64,000 nucleotides of DNA from Cinnamomum chago (Eukaryota; Streptophyta; Magnoliopsida; Laurales; Lauraceae), in assembly GCA_038049695.1 (NCBI GenBank), contig CP142457.1, positions 29,849,501 through 29,913,500 on the forward strand, written 5' to 3'. The notes under the pieces were generated by a model. The model did not search any database. It was not told the origin of the DNA and saw nothing but the letters and a program-made list of their open reading frames with translations. Position numbers and translations under genes: made by a program. Shown in pieces: positions 10,769 through 23,100 of the stretch. How positions within the stretch are numbered: position 1 is the stretch's first letter; every line of letters begins with the position of its first letter.

Positions 10769-10812
10769 GTAGGTGTATTCAGGAGAATAGGTGGGTGCAT
10801 ATAGAATTCCCC
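10769..10812 (-). repeat. Right terminal inverted repeat of the MULE
   Basis: Read on the minus strand it starts ggggaattctatatgcaccc and ends with tgaatacacctac, the same length (44 bp) and layout as the left end. The differences in the first 21 positions are two A/G, one T/A and one C/T. Confidence 0.85.
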
Positions 10813-11148
10813 CGTGCTTATAATCTAGAAAGTCTGAATAAGTATTGGAAAGTCCACAAGGACGACAACAAGGCGGTGCTCATAATCTAGTGGCTGATTT
10901 GTGGCTGAGCAAGTATTGGAAAGTCTAGTCAGTCAGCAAGCCCAACCTGACTAATGTGACTAAAGTGAGTGAGGTCAGGCCTGACGTATGGTATGTATTC
11001 TCATTTTCCACAAACAGAATCGCATTGTGAAGTGCGGCGTCCAAACGCACTCATCAGTTTTCTTTTTCCCCATAGAAACATAATCTCAGTTCCAACGTCG
11101 ACGAATCTAGTTTCACCCCGGAAAAGATCGACAGAAGAAAATAGAAAA
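10813..11148 (+). promoter_or_regulatory. Truncated promoter and 5' UTR of the Moco sulfurase gene
   Basis: Only 336 bp separate the right end of the MULE from the start codon. The proximal part contains an imperfect duplication: gtgcttataatctag at 10814 and gtgctcataatctag at 10876, each followed by aagtattggaaagtc (10840 and 10911). No clear TATA box is visible. An in-frame ATG at 10969 would add 60 residues, but they match nothing known in the family, so I treat this part as 5' UTR. Confidence 0.55.
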
Positions 11149-14100
11149 ATGGAGGAAGGAAAAGAGGAGTTTCTCAAGGAATTCGGAGAGGATTACGGAT
11201 ATCCAAACGCTCCCAAGAACATCGATGAAATCCGAGCGTCCGAGTTCAAGCGATTGGACGGTCAGATTCTTTCCATCTCATATTCGACTCAGTTTCTTTC
11301 ATGAAATCTCTCTATCAAATATTGAATCCTTTTGTTTTCTCAACTTGTTTTTTTTTGGGAATTTCTAGGGCTCGTGTACTTGGATCATGCAGGAGCTACT
11401 TTGTACTCGGAGTTGCAAATGGAAGAAGTCTATAAAGATTTCACTACTAATGTGTACGGAAATCCACGTATCCAAACAAACAAAAAAACATTCACAGATA
11501 AAATGTGCTTTTTAATGTTTTGATTATGTGGGTTGCATTTGTTTTAGTTTGGTTTGCTTTGAATTAATGAGAATTATCCAAAAATTCAAAACTTTTGATT
11601 GTATACAGTTCTTTTTTCTTTAATCTTTTTTGTTCTGGGTAGAAATTATTTAAATTATATGAGTTGCATTTGTTATACTACTTCAATCGCTGCTTTTCAA
11701 CTCAAGGAACTCATCTAGACTTCCATTTTATGGGCTTAGTTAGCTCAATCAACATTGGGTTGTTTGTTGTGATGTGGAAAGAGCACAATCAAAGAGAAAG
11801 CGGGGAAGATTCAAAGGAAAGCACAAGGGAAAACGCAGTACTTCTTAGCTATGAAGCAATTACCAAAGAGAGATTTAAAGCTGTTGTACCTATTTCTTAC
11901 TAAAAGCAATTACCAAAGACAGATTTAAATCAATGAGGGATTGCAGAAGGGAAGAAGTTCTTATACATTTTTCCTATAAGATGCCAAGTTACAATTTCTT
12001 ACATTCTCCTCCTTGGCAAGGAGCCCATCTATTCTCCTTGCTTATCAACGCTTAGCCTGGACAATGTATAGCCTTGTTTAATTCTTGCTGAACTTAGTGA
12101 ATTACGATTTATTTCTCCTTATGAAACTTCTTTAACTAAACTTTTGAATTCTAATCTTTGCATAACTCTTTTCAATTGTACAAATGATACGCTACCCAAC
12201 TGCGACTGAAATGAGGAATGGGGCAAGCAGAAGAACATCTTCCATTATGGATCTGATATCAGCCTGTTGTAGAATAGAGAGTGAATATAGAGAAACAATC
12301 TGGATTAAAACACAATAAATGAGATTTATATTTTATTTGGTTCATCACTAAGAGCTATGCGTGCCCACAAGTGAAGATCACCGCAATTTTCCAATATATC
12401 TAGAAGGAACATGATATGATATGCCAAAAAGAATGCGTATGTGAAGATCACTGTGATTTTTAAATATATCAAGAAGGAACATGATACTAGATGTCAAAAA
12501 AGGAACAAGAGATTACAATATCATGTGACTTGCATTTGCCCACACAAAAGTCTCTAAGACAGTATCTAGCACACAGCGACACCACACCCCCCCCCCCCCC
12601 AGGCACCCCCCCGGCCACACACACAAACAAAAAAAAAAAAAACTTGAATGAACGAACTATCCCCATTACAGAAAAGAAACCCATGACATGCTCATCAATT
12701 CCCTCATGCATGCAAGAAATACGTGGACAAAAACTTTAATAAGTCGATGAAACCTTCTTAGTTGCGCAAGTCTTTTTTTTTTTTAAGGAAGCTGGACAGT
12801 TAACCCAATCCTTGTTCTTGTATTTCCATTTCTTTCTTTCTTCTTCTTTTTTAATAGCTTATATTTCTTTTTTTTCCCTAAAAAAAAAAAAACCAAAGAG
12901 TGGTAAAAACAGGCAAGAAGTCCTTATGGGATTCTTCCGACAATAGGCCAAGCCACTATTTCCAATAATAGAATGTATTTGATTAGGTTACTGACATTTT
13001 ATTAAATGAATCTATAAAAGGGGAGGCTGTTCATTTCATAAAATCAGACCACTCCATTCTTTCCATTTTCATCTTTTTTCTGTTTTTGGGGTCAAGACAT
13101 AGATACTCCAGTCAAGTTTTTGTGAGTATACCTTAGTTTATGCCTCACCTTATAGGCATGCCAACCACTGGTGTAGGGGATGACCAAAAATCTCCCTCTT
13201 ATCAATCTTAATCCAGTTAATTTTTGGTTTTAGAGCTCCGAATCTAATAGTTTTATAAGTGCAGCTTGGACTGTAATTCAATCCATTAGTGGATCAAGGT
13301 CAGATTAGGTTCAAATTGGGATTATTGTCAGTTCAAGGGGATTGGTGTGCGGTTCAAAGTGAACCTTTTCTATTTTTTTTTTTTCATTGTAGTTATGCTG
13401 TGTGAATAAAATCTTGCTAACTTTTGGTTTTAATATGGTTATTGTGATAGGTAGAAAGTATCTTGGTTTCTTTATTTACTTATAACTTCTTCAAGCATGT
13501 TTTTTGGGCTGGTATGGATTTAATTAGTTTTCTTACGTCGGTTTAATTGATTTACATGGAGTTATTCAGCTAATGTGTAATTTTTAGTTTTTATACTAGT
13601 TTTATTTCAGCACTGTGTTTATGCGCATTAGCTGATATGTTATTGGTTTTGTTTTATCAGTATTTCTTAATTTAATGCAATTTAGATAGCCAAAGTGATT
13701 CGAGCTCTGCCACATCTGATGTAATAAGGGCAGTGCGTCAACAGGTATTTCTATTAAGGGATAAGAGTTACAGCTACTTGGGTATTTCATCTTTTACAAG
13801 GAGCACCATGTGTCGGTTTATCTGAATTTCTAACTAATGGCCCCCAATGTTGATATTCCAAACAGATAAGATCTCCAAATCTTTGTGATATTAGCACCAA
13901 TCTTCACATTCTTTATTTATTTATTTTTTTGGTAAAATTGATGAAAGAATTTTATAACTGAAAGAATACTTTTAGAGCAGGAAGTTGCAAAGTGACTACA
14001 AAATGTAATTGGGAGGCACAAAGTAGAAAAATTACTAGAGAGTTTTGTGGGTGCTTGTGCCTGAAAGTTCACCTCCTTATTATTATTATTTTTTTTAATG

Positions 14101-17100
14101 TTAAAGTTCACCTCCTTATTGAAAAAGGGAATGCATTGTTATTTGTTTAACAGAGGTTGCTAATGCTGTAAGGTTTAGGTTCACCTAAATCAGAACTTAA
14201 ATAGGTAAAAGAACATATGTTTTTGAGGTAAACAATGGCAAATAGATAAAAGAGCAGAAGAAGGGCTATAACTATATATCCTTTTTATAATCCTTCATTC
14301 CACTTTATATATATTAATAATTAATATTATATATATAGGGCTATGTTATGCTAAGAGGTATCTCTCATGTACTTACGTGAGAGGTAATCTTTTTACCACC
14401 GCGTGGGACATCCCTTGACAAATCCAACCCCATTGCACTCATTAACCCCTAGTGAATTAGCACTCACCCTAATTTGGCACTAATCTAAGTACTAATCACC
14501 GTCTAATTAAAATCTCCTAAAATAGGTAACTTCTGAAACTGTTTTAATTTAATCCAACAGTGATGGTAAGTTCAGAAACTGTTTAAATTTAATCCAACGG
14601 TGATGGTAACTTCAGAAACTGTTTAAAATTTTAATTTAATCTAACAGTGATTATTATTCAGATTAGTGTCAAATTAGGGTGAGTACTAATTCATTGGGGG
14701 TTAGTGATTGTTTGGGTAACGGGGCGGGGGGTGTGGTTTGGATATGTCATGGGGTGTCCCATGTGGTGGTAAAAAGGTTACATCTCAAGCAAGTCCTTGG
14801 GAGGTACCTCTTGGCATAATATTATCCTACACACACACACACTAGTAAGGATCAAGTACATGAGGTCTGCTGCACCATATCACTCTGTGCACCTCGCTGT
14901 GGGGTCCACATGGGTACTCAGGGATGGGACCTGGGGGGATCTAAACATCTATGTGGGCCCGACCTCCCTACCAAAAATGATGCCTATCTGATCTTCCTAA
15001 CCCCTTCATCAAAGGCCCACAAAATTTATCCCCTATCATTCATTATCTCCTACATATCATGTATTTGTATTTTGTATATTATCAAAAGTTTACCTTCCTT
15101 TGTGCCTGACGCCTTGTCTCGTCTGAAGTGAAAAGAAGCTATAATTGATGAGATGGAGCACTTTAGTCTAGAAGAATTGAACCTAGTAGTTGATTGATCT
15201 TTGTGCTGTTGGTTTTTTGTGGGTGTGGGCATTCGATGTATAATCCATATGGATATGTTTAGCGGTATAAAGCTTGATTGGTAAAAAAGAGTTTTACTCA
15301 GGTTGCTCATCTTGAACATTCCTCCAGCAGAAAAATTAATTTGTCTGGGTTATACTTTCGACGATAACTTACTTTTCTTGGTTTGAATGTCAATTGGTTA
15401 TTGAAGAATGCTTTTCTTCCTAGTGATTCACAAAAAAATGTTTATATGGTTCTGCTTCCGAATTTATTCTAGGAGGCCAAGTGGGAAAGGTGTCTTGATT
15501 GAAAAAGGCATTATATGGACTAAAGTAGTAACCCTGGTCTTGTTTGGCTCGGTTTGAAAGGTTTAGTTAGGCAATGCTAAAGTATGGGTATAAGAGATGT
15601 CAAGCAAACTATATTTGTCACCAGTAGTGATGCTCATACAATCTAACGAGTCTCGGAATATTTCTTGGGTGTTGACGTAGCTGGGTCCAAAATTCGCCTT
15701 GAAATTATAAATTAGACCTATTGAATGAACGTAGGTTTGCATCAAGGCCAAGGGTCAACCTTAAGCCCTTATCTCTTTACATTCATTATGGATGAGTTAG
15801 GCTGCTTATATTCAAGGGGAAATGTACCTTAGTTTATGTTGTTTGCAAATGATATAGGTGGCGTTTGGCATCTGTACTTTGTACCTCTATTTCTCTTAGA
15901 ACTGATTCCAAACATTTGAGCCATGATCTTTCTTGAATCTCAAGATATTTGCAAAAAATGCATAACCATAGATCAATATTTTTGGACTTCCGTGGGCCCC
16001 ACAGTCACGATCCGAACCGTTGATCCTCTCTGTAATACTAAAATGGCTATGGCTTCAAATTTCAGCCCATGATTCCATGTACATCTCGAGAAATTGCCAA
16101 AAAGCTGAGAGCCTTTGGATATGCTCAGGTCAAAACCAGTGCCTTCCACGTGAATTTTCAACGGTCCGTTTTTTCCATTTATTTTAATTTTTAAAGTTTT
16201 TGGCCACAAACTCATGATCCAAACCGTTGGAAACATTCTATTGCCCAAACACGGCCACGTAGCCAAATTTGAGCCATTGATCTTTCTCGAATCTCGAGAT
16301 ATTTGCAAAAAATGCATAACCATAAATCTATATTTCTGAACTTATGTGGGCCCCACAATCATGATCTGAACCGTTGATCCTCTTTGTAATATTGAAAATG
16401 ACTATGGAGTCAAATTTCAGCCTGTTATTCAATGTACATCTTGAGAAAATGACTAAAAACTGAGAGGCGTTGGATATGCAAACGTCAAAACCAGTGCCTC
16501 CCACATGATCTTTCAACAGTCAATTTTTTCCATTTAAAAAAAAATTTGTGCCACAAACTCATGTCCAAACCGTTGGAAACATTCCTTAGCCCAAACACAG
16601 CTGCATGTCCAAATTTAAGTCGTTGATCTTTCTCAAATCTCAAGTTATTTGCTAAAAAGAGCAGAACCATATATTTGCATTTCTAGATTTCTATGGGCTC
16701 CAAAACCACAATCCAAACTGTTGATCCTTTTTGGAACTCTGAAAAGGACTTCAGGGTAAGAAATCAGCCCCTGATTCATTGTAGATATTAAGAAATTAGT
16801 GAAAAACCGAGAACTGTTGGATTCTTTTGAGGTATATTTCAACTAGTTTTTTCATCTTACCAAATGGTCTCGTTGTAACACATCTATTTCGAACTGTTCC
16901 TTTTGAAACAAATCTATATCACCTAGATCTATTTCATACGGACAAGATTTGCCAAATAGAGCCATATTGTTGGATGAATGGAGAGAGAATGCAAAACTTG
17001 AAAGATGGTGGGAGGCTTTCGTTTAAAAAAAAAAAAAACCGAAGAAAAAGAAAGAAAAAAGATGGTGGGAGACATTAAAATCCAAGGGCTTTAAAATATG

Positions 17101-20100
17101 TTGTATAATGACTAAATATATGGATTGCAACTATAGTGAGCCTGCACAAAGAGCTAAAACTACTGTGAAAGTTGAAGCTCAAGATATACCAGAAAATAGA
17201 TTCATTCTGATACGTTCGCTTGATAATTAGTAAGGATGGAGAGATCGACGAAGATGTTGAACATAGGATAAAAGCGGGATGATTGAAATGGAGACATGCT
17301 TTTGGAGGGCTTTGTGATCAGCGCATACTGACAAGATTAAAGGAAAAATTGTTCAGGTCAATGATTACACCGGCTATGACCTATGGAGCAGAATGTGGGG
17401 CAATCAAGAAGCAACCCATGCACAAAATGAGAGTAGTAGGGATGAGTATGTTAGGTAGATGTGTGGTAAAACTAGGAAGGATGGAATCAGAATTGAGCGC
17501 TTTTGAGAGCATCTAGGTATAACGTTAGTAGGTGATAAAATAAGAGAAACCCATTTGAGATGGTTTGGACATGTCCAATGCAGGCCAAGAATGGTGCTGG
17601 CGAGAAAAAAATTTTCTATATAGGTTGATCCCACCAAGGGGAAGGGGTAGCCATAGAGGAGGTGGATGGAAGTAGTACCGGTAGATCTGAAAAAGTGAAA
17701 CCTATCTAATGATTTGGCACGGGATAGATTGGAATGTAGAAACAGAATTCATGTAGCCGATAGGACATAGTTGGGCAAGGCTTTGATGATGATGATAAAA
17801 ATTAGGTGTGAAACTTTTGGGGACAGCCATAAAGAAAGCACAATCGTGAGCTTGATTATGACACTAGCGACTTATTGAATGATCCAAGGGCATACCTATG
17901 TTGGTTGGCAGGCTCGTTTATAAAACTATCATGCGGTCAGAGATCTCATATGCAATCAATGTGATCTGTCAGTTCATGCATTCTCCAAGAACTTGACATC
18001 TTAGTGCAGACTGCAAACCATCGTATTTTGTGCTAGGATGAGGAATACTTTGTGCATGCCGTGGTCATTTGAACGTTCAAGCCTATAGATGACACAGAAA
18101 GTCAACTAATGGCTACTGTACCTTGGTTGGTGCAATTTTGTTATTTAAAAGTAAAGAAAGAAAAGGAAAAAAAAAACCTTTTGTTGCCTGATCAAGTTCG
18201 AAACTAGAATATCATGCCATAGTTCTATTGATGTAGGATAGTGCAAGGCTAATCTAGATGTAGTGAGATCATAGTTATCTAGTTTGCAGTTCGATCAGTT
18301 TGCATTCGTAGTTCGACACTTATCTTGATTCGAAAATTCGATGGGGTAGGTTCATTTATTTTGTTCGCTGATTCGATTAATTCGTAGTTCGAATTCAACA
18401 AGTTCAATATAATAATTTGAATTAATATAATTATGATACCTGAACTTCTCTTTTACTTGCATATTCATCAGCAGGAAATTTATTTAGTCTAACCTTGAAT
18501 CCATCGGTAGGGCCTATCTTAAGAATCTGAACCATTGAGAATTAACATCAGCCTTCACATTTTCACATCTACTTCAAAAATTTACTTTAGTTAACTTTGG
18601 CCCTACTTCAAAATTATCACATCTAAACTAATTAGATTTCATTCCTTTGCATTGTTAATTTATAATGTATTTGATCAATGTGAGTGCTGAACTGATTTAG
18701 ATTGGGGTAAAACTTTTTCCAACATCCATGAATGTTGATGTATCAATTTTTAACGGTGTGGATTGAAAACAAAGGACCCCAATCATGAATTTTATATATA
18801 TAGCATAGACTACTTTTTTAGGTCATAACTGAGGATCCAGACTCTAGCCTACTTCTTGCAAGATATCTATTGTGGATACGGATGACAGCTAAGAGAGAAA
18901 AGAGGGTAAGGAGAAACATCCTTTTTTTCTCCCTACTGTACGGGTGAGGGGTAAAAAACAATAAACTTTCTTCTTACTCTTTTCTCTTCTTCAAATGGTG
19001 AGAAAAAACAATGAAAGTCATCTTCCTCGATGAGATTCCTGCAACTGAAAACGTCTGCTCAAACATGGAGAGAGTGAGACAGAGTCTGAGAGTGGTAGCT
19101 AAGCCTTTATCTTTTCTAGTTTTCACTCTAATCAACCTTCGGATTTTCAATTTTTTCTGCACCGAACTGTTTCGAATTGGGCATTTCCTTAGGGATGAAC
19201 TACAGCGAATCAAACTGCAAATTATTTGATTTGAACCATTCGCAGTTCGAGGCCTAAACCACCAAATCAGGTAACTATGAGTGAGATCATAACACACTTA
19301 ACATTTGCAAATAAAATTATAAAACTAAATTCAGATTGCACCTTTTATACAGAACTTCAGTTTAGGAATTAGATCAAAGGCTGAGATTAAACATTAATAA
19401 TAAAACTAATGGACCCTACGTACAATTCCGCTAAAAAAAAAACCTAATAAAATTAATTGAACTTGACCGTATAGTCACTTTGATGGATCCCACTTGATCT
19501 TTAATTTTTGATTCTTCGTTGGTCCCTCCCAAGTGGCACATCCCAAGGTAGGGTCTTCTTGATTTTTCCACATGGGGTCATCATCTAGATCCGACTGTTA
19601 ATCTTTATCAGAATTAAGATCTAACGGTGGATTCGGGTTGCGATTCAACGGTGGATCTTTGCTTGATTCGCGATCCAACACTTGGCAGTGATCATCTATC
19701 CACAAAGAGGCTTGTATATGTGTCTTCTTGGCCTTCTACTTCTTCCTCTTGGTGAATTTTTGTAGAGAAGCAATGAGCTCATTATCCACGAGCTGTTATA
19801 GTTGAAAATTCTACTTGAAGAGTTGGGCTTTTCAAACAGTAATCAGATGATTTTTCAATGTAACGAGTGACAACATAGCGGCTATTCATATTGCCTTAAA
19901 TCTAGTGTATCATGTGCGGACCAAACACATCGAAGTTGATTGTCATTTTTTTCCCTACACGGGATACTTGAATTCACGCACTACTACACACACACACCCC
20001 CCTTGTCCCCAACCAGTTGAGCAACAACTGAGGACATAGTTTTCTTTGTGAGAAAGTAGCAGTGAAAGAAAATTATAATTAGCGTAGGCTTGCACTAAAG

Positions 20101-23100
20101 ATCAAGTGGCAGATTTTCTTACAAAGGTCGTTACTGAGAAGTAGTTATCAGATGTTCTTCTTTCCATCCTGAACATAATAGATATATGTGCACCAGCTCA
20201 AGGGGGAGTGTTGGGAGTCATAAAAAGGGTTGTTTGTATCAGGGACCATTCCATTAGTTTTCAGAACTGTTCCATTATTTTCAGAAATTATAGCGCTGTT
20301 TGTAGAATCTTGAAAATTTAGAATAATATAATATACTAGTCTGGTTGGCTGCTTGGTTGATGAAACTTTTTTGGGCTTTTCTATCAATCTATCTTTCTCT
20401 TTCTTCGCCTTTCAACTTTCTCTCTCTTTCTTCCTTCTTAAATTTTCCCTTTCATCCATTTTTTCCTTTTCTTTTTTAAACTCACAAACTCTTCCCCCCA
20501 GATGCTGGGCAATAGGTGTCCCTAATAGGTGTGTTCATGGGCCGGGTTGGGCCCGGCTGAGGATTATCCGGGCTTGGCCTTACTTCTAAAATATAGGCCC
20601 AAGCCTGACCCAAGCCCAAATTGGGCCTTAAGTGGCTAGCCCAAGCCCGGCTCGTATGAAAATGAGCAAGCTGCCTGGCCTGAGTTTGCTTTATAATAAT
20701 ATTTTCTTAGAAAAAGGCCCCTATATATTTATGAGACCTAAAAAAAGCCCCTGTTCATTGTGTTTTTACTGAAACCTCCCTTGACAGACAGTCAAGGCTA
20801 GAAATGGAAATCTATACTGGTACCCTTTTACAAATTGTTCTTTTTGACCATTTTACCCCTTTCTTTCAGTTTAAAGTTGGAAAGACAAATCTCTATTATT
20901 TTCCTTGGATTTTCGATGAACCAATTCATCTTGAGTACTCAAAATAGAGCAATCATCCTGCAGGCTGCAACCCTTATACCTTATGTGTATTTTTCTGATA
21001 TTTTCTCTACACCCTTTTCTAACCTTTCTGTCTCTTGATGAAGAGCTGAAGGAAAAAGACTGTAACGCACCACGATTGTGACCCCCCCTAAAGAAGGGTG
21101 ATTAGAAGGGTGTATATGGATTGGGTTTGCAATGTGAGGAATACATGAGTCCCACACTAGAAATGAGTTGTCCAGATCGCTGGGCTTACAAGTCAAACTC
21201 CGTCTTAACTCAATATGCGGCCTTTTAAAACCATGCGGCCATGGAAATCGTAAAAACTATGGAGTTAAGTGTGCTCGGGCAGGAGCAATACTAGGATGGG
21301 TGACCTCCTGGGAAGTCCTTGCATGCGCACGTGGGGCCAAAACGGACAATTTCATGCTGAGTTGGGTTGTGCTGTGACAAAGACCTATATCCCAATTTCT
21401 CTAAAGTAGTAGCATCACAACCGGTAAGAAGTAAAAATAATATGGTTACATATAGGCATATAGAGAATAAGGAAAGAGATATCATTGTATTTTAATCGAG
21501 TTCTTCTCATGTTCCCGCAGTTTTGCTTTTTCATTCCACTAGTTTTTGTTACTTATTTTTTTGTGTTGAATTTTCTATTTCAAAATGACCAATGTAGGCT
21601 GAATCCATTGAGTTAATATTTTTCGTCTTCTTTTCTTCTTTCTAGTGATCTTAAACTCCTGTTGAAGGGGGTGGGTTAGTGGGCTTGTAGGGCTCTCAAG
21701 TGATGACTACCACCACAATGTGTTGGGCAATTTTAGGATTTATAATCTTTTTTATGGATTCTGAGAGTCATTTTTGTCGGAAATTGAATCTACATTGTGG
21801 CTTCTCTATCAATTCTCATTGGTTCTTTCACTACCCATTTGCCCTTGGACTTAGAAGTTAGAATCCATTTCTTTGGAAGTAGTATAATTGGAATCCATAG
21901 AGTTTTTTGCTCTACCATCAATTTTCTTGGATTTTCTCATACCCATTTGTTCAAAGAACTTGAAGAAGAAAACCGAGAACCCATTTTCACACAGTCGATC
22001 CTCTTTTACGGTCACGAGGAAGGAGACTAAATATGTGTTTCTAACTTTATACCACAGAAACGGGATAGAACGGTCAAAAAAGAGAGAGGTGAGATGGAAA
22101 AGAGCAGAGGTTCCCTTTCCTAACGTTGACCATTAGTCATGGGAGGTTTTAGTAAAAACCAAACATATAGGGGCTTTCTTGTAAAAAGCTTTTATAAAAA
22201 AAATGGCTTGCCTGTATAGTTCAAGCTTTAGGTTAACTGGTTTTTGTTACTCATGTATGTGTGAGATGCAGCGTGTTTGAGTCCCCTCGTTATCACTCCC
22301 TACCAATATTTTTATATTCAGGCCAGGCCGGGCTTTGAGCTCTTTACCACTGAAACCGGGCTTTGGGTTCTTTACCACTGAAGCCAGGCCTGGCCTAGCT
22401 ATTAAATGGGCCTAAATAAAAGGTCTGAGTCTGGCCCAAGCCCTGCCCAAAGCGGGATGGGCCTAGCAGTGATCGGGCTGCCCCGGTTGATGAACACCAC
22501 ACACACACACACACAAGCCCAGGCTGTAGCTCAGTTTCTTATGGATCATGACCCAGGCCTTGCCCGTTTTGGGTGGGGCTTGGGCCGTATGCAGGTGGGC
22601 GGGCGTGAATTCTTTGCAGTAGTGAAATCTTAATCAGTAAGTTTACGGAATTATTCTATGAGTTTATATGGAGCGTGTCGTTTTATCAAAGTTTGAATTT
22701 TCTTTTGTTGTTGACTTAATTGAAATGAAATGCTTGTTTTGAAGACACTTAATTTCATATGGTCATCAGTGCACCATAGCTCCTAGAAGGCCACCATTAT
22801 TTGATTGTATTGATGTTCCATTGGTTCTTACAAATGGCAAATCTTAGCATGGTTATGTATGATTGTAATTTAAATTATTTGATGGAATATGGATGGAATT
22901 TGTGCTGCTCTATGATTATATAATACATTGATACTTCTCGTGTTCTATCAAAGCGTTGGGTTCCTTATTATTATTATTATTATTATTTTTTGTAGCGCTA
23001 GGAAATCTTTGTATTGTTAGCTCAAACATAACTTAAACCGATTGTGTGGTAGAAATAGTATTTCATTTTGTTCAAGCAAAGTTTGAATTTCTTTCTCCTT

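Larger units (their letters stand above)
4099..10812 (+). mobile_element. 6.7 kb Mutator-like element carrying transposase, OTU and PMD modules
   Basis: The ends are inverted copies: the first 21 bases match at 17 positions, and an inner block tgaatacacc(c/t)ac is conserved at the same distance, so the TIRs are 44 bp on each side. They are flanked by a 9-bp imperfect duplication (ggtacttat at 4090-4098 and cgtgcttat at 10813-10821, 7 of 9 identical), the target size typical of Mutator-like elements. Inside, a FAR1-type MULE transposase and an OTU domain read rightward from the left end, and a plant mobile domain gene reads leftward from the right end. The two groups converge at about 7.16-7.74 kb. 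Three arrays of a 33-bp palindromic unit lie inside. Family knowledge: plant mobile domains are found both in host genes and in MULE or Gypsy elements. The internal deletion in the transposase suggests it is no longer autonomous. Confidence 0.9.
20525..22497. mobile_element. Element with ggtgtgttcatgggccggg termini, host to nested insertions
   Basis: The left end (aggtgtgttcatgggccggg) and the inverse of the right end (ggtgttcatcaaccgggg) match, and both sub-terminal regions are rich in gggcc / ggccc words. A CA microsatellite abuts the right end and hides any target duplication. It resembles hAT-like elements common in plants. A fold-back element (20705-22195) is inserted in it. Confidence 0.6.

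Noticed and set aside
10969..11148. In-frame upstream ATG that would extend Moco sulfurase by 60 residues
   Set aside because: The extension shows no family similarity, and the ATG at 11149 gives the start position and sequence expected of plant ABA3 proteins.
15973..16842. Minus-strand ORFs of 61-116 codons
   Set aside because: They repeat each other because they lie in the 350-bp tandem array; no protein family is recognisable.
21197..21330. Considered as a genuine 5S rRNA gene
   Set aside because: Only part of 5S is present and it is inside a solo LTR with its own target duplication, the known Cassandra arrangement.
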